A stretch of DNA of 37,452 nucleotides, from the NCBI GenBank assembly GCA_046758005.1, contig JBHHZJ010000025.1:1-37452 (forward strand). The letters are read 5' to 3'. The position numbers and the translations under genes are program-made. Source of the stretch: JBHHZJ01 sp046758005. Its GTDB lineage: Bacteria; Pseudomonadota; Alphaproteobacteria; Kiloniellales; J153. Shown here piece after piece: positions 25,135 to 32,100 of this stretch (position 1 is the first letter of the stretch; the number at the start of each line of letters is the position of its first letter). The notes below the pieces were generated by a model. That model was not told where the DNA came from. It made no database searches and worked only from the letters and a program-made list of their open reading frames with translations.

Positions 25135-25551
25135 TCAGCCTTTCTGGCGCCGCGCCCGCGTCCCCAGCCCGATTTCCTTGGCCAGCTTGCTGCGCTGCTT
25201 GGCGTAGTTCGGGGCGACCATCGGATAATCGGCCGCCAGCCCCCAACGCTCCCGGTACTCTTCCGGCGTCATGTTGTACGCCGTCTTGAGATGGCGCTTG
25301 AGCATTTTGAGCTTCTTGCCGTCCTCGAGGCACACGATGTGCTCGGGAGTCACCGACTTCCTGATCGGCACGGCCGGGGTCGGCCGCTCCGGCTCGCGCG
25401 CCGCGCCGGCGCCGACGCTGGCCAGCGTTTCGTGCACCTCGCGGATCAGGCGTGGTAAATCGGCCAACGCCACCGAGTTGTTGGCAACGTGTGCGGCGAC
25501 GATATTGGTCGTCAATGCTAGGAGCTCGCTGGGTTTCGCTTGTTCGGACAT
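25135..25551 (-). CDS. mucR: MucR/Ros-family transcriptional regulator
   Basis: 138 residues. The N-terminal part (5-45) drives oligomer formation, and the DNA-binding part contains VCLEDGKKLKMLKRHLKTAY, NMTPEEYRERWGL and DYPMVAPNYAKQRSKLAKEIGLG. MucR proteins are H-NS-like repressors that bind AT-rich, T-A-step sites and control envelope, motility, symbiosis or virulence genes. The zinc site is incomplete: Cys74, Asp77 and His87 are present, but the last ligand (His in Brucella MucR) is Ala91. It lies upstream of fur/mur, 107 bp apart. Its own upstream region is AT-rich with a good promoter, so autoregulation is likely. Confidence 0.93.
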   Translation of the reverse strand: MSEQAKPSELLALTTNIVAAHVANNSVALADLPRLIREVHETLASVGAGAAREPERPTPAVPIRKSVTPEHIVCLEDGKKLKMLKRHLKTAYNMTPEEYRERWGLAADYPMVAPNYAKQRSKLAKEIGLGTRARRQKG

Positions 25552-25586
25552 TGTGATTTTCTTACCGAATTACCTCGTGTATGCCT

Positions 25587-25615
25587 TATATAAGTACTTA
25601 CGCCCGACAAATCAA
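25587..25615 (-). promoter_or_regulatory. mucR promoter in an AT-rich patch
   Basis: Minus-strand TTGATT (25610-25615), 17-bp spacer, TATATA (25587-25592), 35 bp before the mucR ATG. The DNA from about 25552 to 25635 is unusually AT-rich for this genome and has several T-A steps, the features MucR binds. The rest of the gap to rimI (to 25763) holds a small palindrome TTCGGGCCCGAA (25660-25671) and nothing else recognised. Confidence 0.6.
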
Positions 25616-25763
25616 CAGTATGAATCGCAGGGAGATTACTTCGACTCTGGAACCGGGTTTTCGGGCCCGAAGTCGCGCCACTTTCCGCGGGCGTATTCGG
25701 CCAGGTTTCACTGCCTCGCCGGGGAACACAGGGGCGGTCGAAATTAGATCGCGCCGGGCCGGT

Positions 25764-26252
25764 TCACCCCACCTCGCGGGCGAAGACGAGCGCGGCGGCC
25801 CGCTCGCCGGCGCCCTGCCGGTAGTAGGCCGGGCGGCGCCCGACGACGGAGAACCCCTCGGCCGTGTACAGGCCGCGCGCGGCGCCGTTGTGCTCGGCGG
25901 CCTCCAGGCAGATACGGCGCGTTCCGTCGGCGCGCGCCCGCCGCAGGGCCGCGCGCAGCAGGGCCCGTCCGGCGCCCTGCCGGCGCCAGGCTTTGGGCAC
26001 CCCGAGAGACAGGACTTCGGATTCGCCGCCCGCCGCCCGCCCGAGCAGGAAGCCGGCCGCCGCGCCGGCAGGCATCGCCGCGATGAGCAGGCCATAGGCA
26101 CCGGGCATTGCCAGGATCGCGGCGATGGCCGCCTCGCTCCAGACTTCGCCGCCCAAGCCGTCGGCGAAGCACTCGGCGTGCAACGCGGCGATCACGGGAA
26201 CGTCGAGCGGCCCCGCCTCGCGCACCGCGAACCCGGCCTTGAGCACGGTCAT
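25764..26252 (-). CDS. rimI: Ribosomal-protein-alanine N-acetyltransferase RimI-like
   Basis: 162 residues of the GNAT family. The acetyl-CoA-binding segment is VPKAWRRQGAGRALLRAALRRA (Q/R-x-x-G-x-G/A), preceded by ESEVLSLGV and followed by LEAAEHNGAARGLYTAEGFSVVGRRPAYY. RimI acetylates the N-terminus of S18 in enterobacteria; many alphaproteobacterial members are annotated by similarity and linkage to tsaB only. Its ATG at 26252 overlaps the tsaB stop (ATGA), the common tsaB-rimI arrangement. It is followed by the mucR upstream region. Confidence 0.85.
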   Translation of the reverse strand: MTVLKAGFAVREAGPLDVPVIAALHAECFADGLGGEVWSEAAIAAILAMPGAYGLLIAAMPAGAAAGFLLGRAAGGESEVLSLGVPKAWRRQGAGRALLRAALRRARADGTRRICLEAAEHNGAARGLYTAEGFSVVGRRPAYYRQGAGERAAALVFAREVG

Positions 26253-26998
26253 CGCGCGTCCCCCACGGCGGGCGGCCGGGTCCCATCCGGCAGGGTCACG
26301 TCCGGGTCGCGCAGGTAGAGCGGGCGTGGCGCCGGCGCGTCCGGTCCGGGCAAGGGCCTGGCCGCGGCCAGGCGGGCCACGACCGCGGCATCGGCCAAGC
26401 CCTCGGATTCGGCGAGCACCAGGTTGCGGCCGGCCGCGGTGAGGGCCGCCTGCGCCTGGTCCACAGCGTCGCCGGCGAGGATGACCGGGCCAGCGGGTAG
26501 GACCGCGTCGAGCGCCTGGGGCGCCACCGCCCGGGGTCCGGTCAGGGGGGCGAACGCGGCATCGAAAGCCTGGGCGTAGAGTTCGGCCCGCTTGGCGTCG
26601 AGCAGAACGGCGAGAATTCGCCCGCGGCGCTGCCGCTTCGGAACCGCGGCGGCGACCGCCTCGAAGTTGCTCACGCCGATGAGCGCCAGGCCACGGGCGA
26701 GCGCCAGGCCGCGCGCGGTCGCGAGCCCGATTCGCACGCCGGTGAATCCGCCGGGTCCCAGCGTCACGGCAATGGCGTCCAACGCCTCGTAGCCGAGGCC
26801 GGCCTCCGCCATCACCTCCTCGAGCATCGGTACCAGGCGCTCGGACTGGCCGCGCGTCATGGTCTCGAAGCGGCGGGCCAGGACCCGGCCCGCGCGCCAC
26901 AGGGCCACCGAACAGGCCGACCCGGCGGCGTCCAGGGCCAGCACCGTGCGCGGGCGGCGCCCCGGCGCGGCGCGGCGGGCGCGGACCCCCTCAGACAA
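26249..26998 (-). CDS. tsaB: tRNA t6A-synthesis protein TsaB
   Basis: About 249 residues of the Kae1/TsaB ASKHA fold. The motifs are VLALDAAGSACSVAL (phosphate loop), RGQSERLVPMLEEVM, and ITLGPGGFTGVRIGLATARGLAL-like VTLGPGGFTGVRIGLA. TsaB pairs with TsaD and TsaE to make threonylcarbamoyladenosine-37 in tRNAs decoding ANN codons. The start is uncertain: a TTG at 26998 overlapping the rutE-like stop by 8 bp gives a slightly long N-terminus, while a GTG at 26944 leaves the domain very short at its first strand. Neither has a clear ribosome site. rimI overlaps downstream. Confidence 0.92.
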   Translation of the reverse strand: MSEGVRARRAAPGRRPRTVLALDAAGSACSVALWRAGRVLARRFETMTRGQSERLVPMLEEVMAEAGLGYEALDAIAVTLGPGGFTGVRIGLATARGLALARGLALIGVSNFEAVAAAVPKRQRRGRILAVLLDAKRAELYAQAFDAAFAPLTGPRAVAPQALDAVLPAGPVILAGDAVDQAQAALTAAGRNLVLAESEGLADAAVVARLAAARPLPGPDAPAPRPLYLRDPDVTLPDGTRPPAVGDAR

Positions 26999-27581
26999 TC
27001 TGACAGGCTTCGCCGAATTCGAGCCGGGGCGCGCGCGGGGGCAGCGTGCTGGCATCGCCGTAGCCCAGATTGCACAGGAAGTTGGATTTGACCCGGCCGT
27101 CGGGAAAGAACTCGTGGTCGACCTTCTCGTTGTCGAAGCCGGACATCGGGCCGCAGTCCAGTCCCAGTGCCCGCGCCGCCATGATCAAGTAGGCACCCTG
27201 CAGGCTGCCGTTGCGAAACGCGGTGTCCTGGATCAGCTTCTCATTGCCGGCGAACCAGGCGCGCGCCTCCGTGTGCGGAAACAGGCGCGGCAGCAACTCG
27301 TAGAACCGGGTGTCGTAGCCGATGATCGCTGTCGCCGGCGCGGCCATGGTCTTGTCGACATTGCCCGGGGCCAGCGCCGGGCGCAGCCGCTCCTTCGCCT
27401 CGCCCGAGCGCACGAAGAGCACGCGCATCGGACTGCAATTGGCGCTCGTCGGGCCCATCTTGGCGAGGTCATAGACCGCCTCCAGCAGGACGTCGCTCAC
27501 CTCCCTGTCCCGCCAGGCCGAGCGCGTGCGCGCCTCGCGGAACAGGAGGTCCAATCCTTCGTCGCTCAAGATCTTGCTCAC
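26991..27581 (-). CDS. rutE: Nitroreductase family, malonic semialdehyde reductase (RutE-like)
   Basis: 196 residues from a GTG at 27581 with AAGGGG upstream, the same length as E. coli RutE. Shared segments are KMGPTSANCSPMRVLFV, TAFRNGSLQGAYLI, CGPMSGFD and KSNFLCNLGYGD, ending PRLEFGEACQIV. These are FMN enzymes; RutE reduces malonic semialdehyde to 3-hydroxypropionate. There are no other rut genes here, so a role in pyrimidine breakdown is not supported; a general aldehyde or nitro-reductase role is equally possible. It is the first gene ahead of tsaB-rimI and is divergent from the deacetylase. Confidence 0.85.
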   Translation of the reverse strand: MSKILSDEGLDLLFREARTRSAWRDREVSDVLLEAVYDLAKMGPTSANCSPMRVLFVRSGEAKERLRPALAPGNVDKTMAAPATAIIGYDTRFYELLPRLFPHTEARAWFAGNEKLIQDTAFRNGSLQGAYLIMAARALGLDCGPMSGFDNEKVDHEFFPDGRVKSNFLCNLGYGDASTLPPRAPRLEFGEACQIV

Positions 27582-27633
27582 CGCATGCCCCTTGCGTTTT
27601 GTCGTCGTCCGCGCCCATGTCGCCAGGCGCGCC

Positions 27634-27663
27634 TTGAGCGCACACCGGCAGGGGCGATAGAAT
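27634..27663 (+). promoter_or_regulatory. Candidate promoter of the deacetylase gene
   Basis: TTGAGC (27634-27639), 18-bp spacer, TAGAAT (27658-27663), 39 bp before the GTG start at 27702. It is a fair sigma70-like match in the 120-bp divergent gap. Confidence 0.4.
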
Positions 27664-27701
27664 TTCAAGACTGCCTACGCAACACAAGGGGGGAGGCGGC
27701 A

Positions 27702-28763
27702 GTGCCGAAGTCTTTCGCCGCCCGGCGAGAAGGCCTTCTTGCGCGGGCCATTGTCGCTGCGGGATTGCTCGGGCCAGGCGCCGCCGCGCCGGGCGCCGCC
27801 GCGCCGCCGGCCGACAACGGTGCCGTCGTCATCATGTATCACCGCTTCGGCGAGTCCGAGCTGCCGTCGACCAACATCCGCCTCGACCAGTTCGAGGCGC
27901 ACGTGGACGAACTGACCTCGGGCCGCTACACCGTGCTTCCGCTGCCGGAGATCGTGCGCGCGCTGGCCGAGGACCGGCCGCTGCCCGAGCGAACGGTGGG
28001 GATCACCATCGACGACGCGTTCCTGTCGGTTTATGCCGAGGCTTGGCCGCGCCTGCGCGCGGCCGGCCTGCCGTTCACGGTGTTCGTCGCGACCGGGCCG
28101 CTCGACCGCGGCCTGCCTGGCTACATGACTTGGGACCAGCTGCGCGACATGGCGGCGGCGGGCGGCGTCACGGTCGGGCATCACGGCGTCACGCACGGGC
28201 ACATGATCCGGCAATCGGCGGCGGCCGCGCGCGCCGAGATCGCCGAGGCGGCGCAGCGCTTCGAGCAGGAGCTCGGCGCCGCCCCGACCCTCTTCGCCTA
28301 CCCCTACGGCGAATACAGCCTCGCGGTGCGCGACATGGTTGCGCGGGCGGGCTTCGAGGCCGCGTTCGGCCAGCATTCGGGAGCGATCGCGCGCACCGCG
28401 GACCGCTTCGCCCTGCCGCGCTTCCCGCTGAACGAAAATTACGGCGACATGGACCGCTTCCGGCTGGTGGTCGACTCTCTACCGCTGCCGGTTACCGACC
28501 TGACGCCCTCCGATCCGCTCCTCGAGGCGGGCGGCAACCCGCCGCTCTACGGCTTCACGGTGACCGACGGGATCAAGGGAGTCGCCGCGCTCAACTGCTT
28601 CACAAGCCGCAACGAGATCACGGTGGAGCGTCTCGCCGAGCGCCGGATCGAGGCGCGGCTCGCCAGGCCGTTCCCGCCTGGGCGGGCGCGGATCAACTGC
28701 ACGATGCCGGGCCCGGATGGGCGCTGGCGCTGGTTGGGGATCCAGTTCTACGTCCGGCCTTGA
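27702..28763 (+). CDS. Secreted polysaccharide deacetylase (CE4)
   Basis: 353 residues starting at a GTG with a GGGGGGAGG ribosome site. The first 38 or so residues look like a signal peptide (basic RREGLLAR, then an Ala/Gly/Leu-rich core and APGAAAPPAD). The NodB-homology domain follows: YHRFGES near residue 45, TIDDAF with metal ligand Asp105, and HGVTH with His161 and His165, then FAYPYGEY. The usual TFDDG is TIDDA here. The C-terminal 100 residues are a separate domain of unknown type. It probably removes acetyl groups from an envelope polysaccharide or peptidoglycan in the periplasm; the substrate is unknown. It is the only plus-strand gene between 3811 and the right edge. Confidence 0.85.
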   Translation: MPKSFAARREGLLARAIVAAGLLGPGAAAPGAAAPPADNGAVVIMYHRFGESELPSTNIRLDQFEAHVDELTSGRYTVLPLPEIVRALAEDRPLPERTVGITIDDAFLSVYAEAWPRLRAAGLPFTVFVATGPLDRGLPGYMTWDQLRDMAAAGGVTVGHHGVTHGHMIRQSAAAARAEIAEAAQRFEQELGAAPTLFAYPYGEYSLAVRDMVARAGFEAAFGQHSGAIARTADRFALPRFPLNENYGDMDRFRLVVDSLPLPVTDLTPSDPLLEAGGNPPLYGFTVTDGIKGVAALNCFTSRNEITVERLAERRIEARLARPFPPGRARINCTMPGPDGRWRWLGIQFYVRP

Positions 28764-28796
28764 GGGTGCGCCGAGGGCACGCTGGCGCGGCCGGGA

Positions 28797-29351
28797 TCAC
28801 AGGAGCGCGCGGACCTCGACGACCTCCGGAATGTAATGGCGCAGCATGTTCTCGATGCCCATCTTGAGGGTCGCGGTCGAACTCGGGCATCCGGAACAGG
28901 CCCCCTGCATGTGCAGGTAGACCACGCCGTCCTCGTAACCGTGGAAGATAATGTCGCCCCCGTCCTGCGCCACCGCGGGGCGCACCCGGGTGTCGAGCAG
29001 CTCCTTGATCTGGGCGACGATCTCGCTGTCCTCCTCGGACACGGCCTCGGCCGCCGGGGCCGCTTCCTCGATGAGCGCGGGCCGTCCGGCCGTGAAGTGC
29101 TCCATGATCACGCCGAGGATCGCCGGCTTGAGCAGATACCACTCCTGGTCGTCGGCCTTGGTGATGGTGATGAAGTCGGCGCCGAGGAAGACCCGGCTCA
29201 CACCCTCGATCTGAAACAGCCGCTGGGCCAGCGGCGATCGGGACGCGGAGCCTGAATCGGGGAAGTCGGCTGTGCGTGCGCCGAGGACCTCGCGCCCCGG
29301 AAGGAACTTGAGCGTCGCGGGGTTTGGGGTTTGTTCGGTCTGAATGAACAC
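28797..29351 (-). CDS. nfuA: Fe-S cluster carrier NfuA/NifU-like protein
   Basis: 184 residues from the GTG at 29351, with AGGAGG upstream. The N-terminal Nfu_N domain (TEQTPNPATLKFLPGREVL, SPLAQRLFQIEGVSRVFLGADFITITK) and the C-terminal NifU domain (VRPAVAQDGGDIIFHGYEDGVVYLHMQGACSGCPSS) are both present. The CSGC cysteines bind a 4Fe-4S cluster at the dimer interface. It delivers clusters to enzymes such as radical-SAM proteins. The frame extends further upstream without family similarity. It is convergent with the deacetylase and 160 bp after the usp gene. Confidence 0.95.
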   Translation of the reverse strand: MFIQTEQTPNPATLKFLPGREVLGARTADFPDSGSASRSPLAQRLFQIEGVSRVFLGADFITITKADDQEWYLLKPAILGVIMEHFTAGRPALIEEAAPAAEAVSEEDSEIVAQIKELLDTRVRPAVAQDGGDIIFHGYEDGVVYLHMQGACSGCPSSTATLKMGIENMLRHYIPEVVEVRALL

Positions 29352-29511
29352 TTTTCCACCCTCCTGCCAAGGCCCACCGGGGCCGCGTCCGGCCCGCGCG
29401 CGCCAAGCCCTTGTTATGTGCGGCCGGCCGGCACCGACTTCAAGGCGTGCACGGGGGGCGCGCGTCGTCCGGGCCGGGCACAGGTCACGATATATGCCCG
29501 CATACAACAAT

Positions 29512-30015
29512 TCAACTGATGCTCTCGACGGCCTCCTCGCTCAGGTTGCCCGGCACGATGGTGAGCGGGACGCGCAGCTTGCCGACCAGCTTGCCGGTCA
29601 GCGCCGAGACCAGCGGCCCGGGCCCGCGGGCGCCCGTGTTGGCGCCGAGCACCAGGATCGAGATGCTCGGCTCCTCGTCGAGCAGCCTCAACAGCTCGTC
29701 CTTCACGTTGCCTTCGCGCACGTAGAGCACGGGAATGCTGCCGACCAGCTCGTTGACCTGGGCGGCGAGCTTCTGCAGCACCTGCTCGCCCTCGCTGCGC
29801 GCCTCCTCGCGCATCAGATCGCCGACCGCCTTCCAGTGCTGGAAGTCCGCGGGCTCGATGACGTAGAGCAGGGCCACGCGCCCGCCCGTGTGCCGCGCCC
29901 GGCGGCAGGCGAAGCGCAGGGCGACCTTCATCTCCTCGGTCTCGTCGACCACTACGAGGAAGACACGGTCGGATCGTTTTTCGGGAGGTTGCTTTTCCTC
30001 GGGCGCGTCGCTCAT
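29512..30015 (-). CDS. Universal stress protein family
   Basis: 167 residues starting at the ATG at 30015. The Usp fold is recognisable from VFLVVVDETEEMKVALRFACRRA, GGRVALLYVIEPADFQ and ISILVLGANTGARGPGPL to VPLTIVPGNL. The ATP-binding GxxG(9)G(S/T) pattern is only partly kept, so nucleotide binding is uncertain. It starts 7 bp after the Alph_Pro_TM gene, so it is co-transcribed with it and with the TauE-like transporter. Usp proteins are induced by starvation or stress; a specific partner is not known. Confidence 0.88.
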   Translation of the reverse strand: MSDAPEEKQPPEKRSDRVFLVVVDETEEMKVALRFACRRARHTGGRVALLYVIEPADFQHWKAVGDLMREEARSEGEQVLQKLAAQVNELVGSIPVLYVREGNVKDELLRLLDEEPSISILVLGANTGARGPGPLVSALTGKLVGKLRVPLTIVPGNLSEEAVESIS

Positions 30016-30022
30016 CGCGGCA

Positions 30023-30817
30023 TCACATCTTTCGGAACGCCAAATGCGCCAGCCATCCTGCCACCAACGCGATGACAATCGCAATCACGCCATACCAGGC
30101 CGATCGTTCGTAGGCGAAGTCGTAGATCACCGCCTCCGTGCCAATCTTGCTGACGAAGAGCGGCTGTCTCTGAGCGGACACGACCCGGCCGTCCTGGAGT
30201 AGATAGGTGAGCACCTGATAGGCGCCGGTCGGTACGTTGGCCGGCAATCTGACATCGGCGCGGAACAGCCGATTGCCCAGAAAGGTCACGGTGCCGACCT
30301 CGGTCGGGAACAGGCCTAGGCGTTGATGGTTGCGGATCAGCCCGGCGCGCCATTCCGCGGCCACGTTGGGCGAGGCCTTGGCCGAGGGCAGATCGAGGCG
30401 CAGGTTCTCGATGCCCATCTCGTGCCGGGAACGCACGGTTTTCGAGGCGACCTCCGTCAACGGCCGCGAACTCGCCACAGTGTAATAACTCGGCACCCTC
30501 TCGAAGGTCATTTGTGCGGTGTTGATCCAGATGCCGACAATCCGGCTCTTGCGATGCATGACCACGGGCCGGTCCGGGCCGCGGACGACGACCACGACGT
30601 CCCCCGGTCCCTCGGTGGCGCCGAAGAGCAGCACCTCGGTGCCGGCAAAGCCGGTGGTGATCGCAACCAGCCGCTTGGACAGATCGGCGACCACGGTGTT
30701 GGCGCGGGCCGGTCCGACGATCGCCGGCAGGACCACGCACACGGCCACCAGGGCCGAGGTGCAGGCGTCCATCAGGCCGCGGCTGGAACCGGCAACGACC
30801 GACCGGGCGCGCCGCAT
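30023..30817 (-). CDS. TIGR02186/Alph_Pro_TM membrane protein
   Basis: 264 residues from the ATG at 30817 (one GTG codon further upstream is also possible). There is a signal-like segment at residues 15-40, a mostly beta-type periplasmic part (VADLSKRLVAITTGFAGTEVLLFG, VVRGPDRPVVMHRKSRIVGIWIN, TFLGNRLFRADVRLPANVPTGAYQV), and one C-terminal membrane helix (WYGVIAIVIALVAGWLAHLAF). This matches the alphaproteobacterial family TIGR02186, of unknown function, usually found next to TauE/SafE transporters. The stop of the transporter overlaps this start (TGATG), so the two are coupled. A role as accessory subunit of the transporter is inferred. Confidence 0.85.
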   Translation of the reverse strand: MRRARSVVAGSSRGLMDACTSALVAVCVVLPAIVGPARANTVVADLSKRLVAITTGFAGTEVLLFGATEGPGDVVVVVRGPDRPVVMHRKSRIVGIWINTAQMTFERVPSYYTVASSRPLTEVASKTVRSRHEMGIENLRLDLPSAKASPNVAAEWRAGLIRNHQRLGLFPTEVGTVTFLGNRLFRADVRLPANVPTGAYQVLTYLLQDGRVVSAQRQPLFVSKIGTEAVIYDFAYERSAWYGVIAIVIALVAGWLAHLAFRKM

Positions 30818-31731
30818 CACCGCACCACGCCCAGGGAGTAGATGTCGGCCGGGGTGGCCAGCAGGTCGAAGAAAAGCTTTCCGCAGACGACCAGAGCCGT
30901 GAGGGCCAAGAGCCCGCGCAACTGTTCGCCGTGAAGCCTGGCTCCCGCCTTGGCGCCGAACTGGGCCCCGACCACCGCGCCCGCGAGCAGGAGCAGGGCG
31001 AGGAAGACGTCGACCGTCTGGTTGGCGTAGGCTTGCAGAAAGGTCACGTTGGCGGTGACGAAGATGATCTGGAACAGCGAGGTGCCGATCACCACCGCGG
31101 TCGGCATGCCGAGCAGGTAAATCATGGCCGGGACCATGACGAAGCCGCCGCCCACGCCCATGATCGCGGCCAGCACGCCGACCAGGAAACCGATCGCGAA
31201 TGGCAGGAGTGCGGAGATGTAAAGCTTGGAGCGCCGGAAGCGCATCTTGAGCGGCAGGCCGTGCACAAAGGTATGCTGGTGCAGCTTGCGCCGCTGCCCG
31301 GCCGCGGTTTTGCGCCGGCGCATGGCCCGCAGGCTCTCGTACAGCATCAGGGAGCCGATGGTGCTGAGGAAGACCACGTAGGACAGCGAAATAACCAAGT
31401 CGATCTGCCCCGCTCCGCGAAGGAACGAGAACAGCATGACGCCGAGGGTCGAACCGGCGAAGCCGCCGAGCAGCAGCACGAGGCCCATCTTGAAGTCGAC
31501 GTTGCCGCGCCGCCAGTGGGCGAGCACGCCCGAGACCGAGGAGGCTACGATCTGGTTGGCCTGGGTGGCGACCGCCACCGTCGGCGGCACGCCGATGAAG
31601 ATGAGCAGCGGGGTCATGAGGAAGCCGCCGCCGACGCCGAACAGGCCGGAGAGGAATCCCACCATTCCGCCCATGCCGAGGAGCAGGAAGACGTTGACCG
31701 ACATTTCGGCGATGGGCAGGTAGATCTGCAT
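30817..31731 (-). CDS. TauE/SafE family transporter
   Basis: 304 residues, about eight membrane helices. Two internal repeats carry the family glycines: GFLSGLFGVGGGFLMTPLLI near residue 25 and GVLAAIMGVGGGFVMVPAMI near residue 175. The central cytoplasmic loop is basic (RAMRRRKTAAGQRRK). The family exports sulphite or organosulphonates in studied cases; the substrate here is unknown. The start is the ATG at 31731 (MQIYLPIAEMSVN, a standard start for this subgroup); the 46 extra codons upstream lack similarity. Downstream come the Alph_Pro_TM and usp genes. Confidence 0.9.
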   Translation of the reverse strand: MQIYLPIAEMSVNVFLLLGMGGMVGFLSGLFGVGGGFLMTPLLIFIGVPPTVAVATQANQIVASSVSGVLAHWRRGNVDFKMGLVLLLGGFAGSTLGVMLFSFLRGAGQIDLVISLSYVVFLSTIGSLMLYESLRAMRRRKTAAGQRRKLHQHTFVHGLPLKMRFRRSKLYISALLPFAIGFLVGVLAAIMGVGGGFVMVPAMIYLLGMPTAVVIGTSLFQIIFVTANVTFLQAYANQTVDVFLALLLLAGAVVGAQFGAKAGARLHGEQLRGLLALTALVVCGKLFFDLLATPADIYSLGVVR

Positions 31732-31873
31732 CGCCGGGCGATTCAGGGCTCGATGGCGCGACGTGGCGGCGACATGGCGGTGCTTCGTGGAGCGGAAACG
31801 AAGTAAACAGCGCACGCGAAGACGCGGGCGCAGTGATTTGAGATTACCGCCAAATTTCCGGCCCGCCAACGCC

Positions 31874-31937
31874 TAGAGCGGATCGTGACTGATTGGACCC
31901 ACTTCGCGGCTCCAATCAGTCACGTGAATCCGCCCTA
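31874..31937. repeat. Long palindrome 1
   Basis: GTGACTGATTGGA (31885-31897) and TCCAATCAGTCAC (31911-31923) are perfect 13-bp arms around a 13-base loop. The outer TAGAGCGGAT (31874-31883) and ATCCGCCCTA (31928-31937) pair at 9 of 10 positions. The whole unit looks like a mobile palindromic repeat of the REP/MITE kind; copy number elsewhere is unknown. Confidence 0.85.
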
Positions 31938-31948
31938 TACATTACAGT

Positions 31949-32010
31949 TGGAGCAAATCCGGGTCGATGAAGCGCCTTCGGGCGATTCTCATCGACACCG
32001 ATCTGCTCCA
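31949..32010. repeat. Long palindrome 2 with UUCG-type inner loop
   Basis: Two 22-base arms (31949-31970 and 31989-32010, beginning TGGAGCA and ending TGCTCCA) pair at 19 of 22 positions. Between them lies a second hairpin CGCC-TTCG-GGCG (31973-31984), an especially stable tetraloop. As RNA it would be one long stem with a capped tip. Confidence 0.85.
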
Positions 32011-32018
32011 GGCGCGGC

Positions 32019-32068
32019 TTTTCCGAGCTCGTTCCGGAAAAAACGTCCGCAACCGCTTCGATTTGCGG
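32019..32068. repeat. Two short hairpins next to palindrome 2
   Basis: TTTTCCG (32019-32025) with CGGAAAA (32035-32041), and CCGCAA (32047-32052) with TTGCGG (32063-32068). They follow palindrome 2 without a break, ending 32 bp before the trpS stop. No T-run follows on the minus strand, so this is not a classic trpS terminator. Confidence 0.6.
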
Positions 32069-32100
32069 GCGATCCGGGCGCGCGGCCGAACCCCGGGCGG

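Larger units (their letters stand above)
31732..32100. other. Non-coding gap between tauE-like gene and trpS
   Basis: 369 bp without a credible gene. From 31732 to about 31873 I see only the transporter's upstream region with no clear promoter. From 31874 to 32068 it is made of four successive inverted repeats (listed separately). Frames across it are short and interrupted by the palindromes. Confidence 0.7.

Noticed and set aside
26859..27701. Extension of the deacetylase frame upstream across tsaB and the RutE-like gene
   Set aside because: Antisense to two real genes; a signal peptide and strong ribosome site mark the start at 27702.
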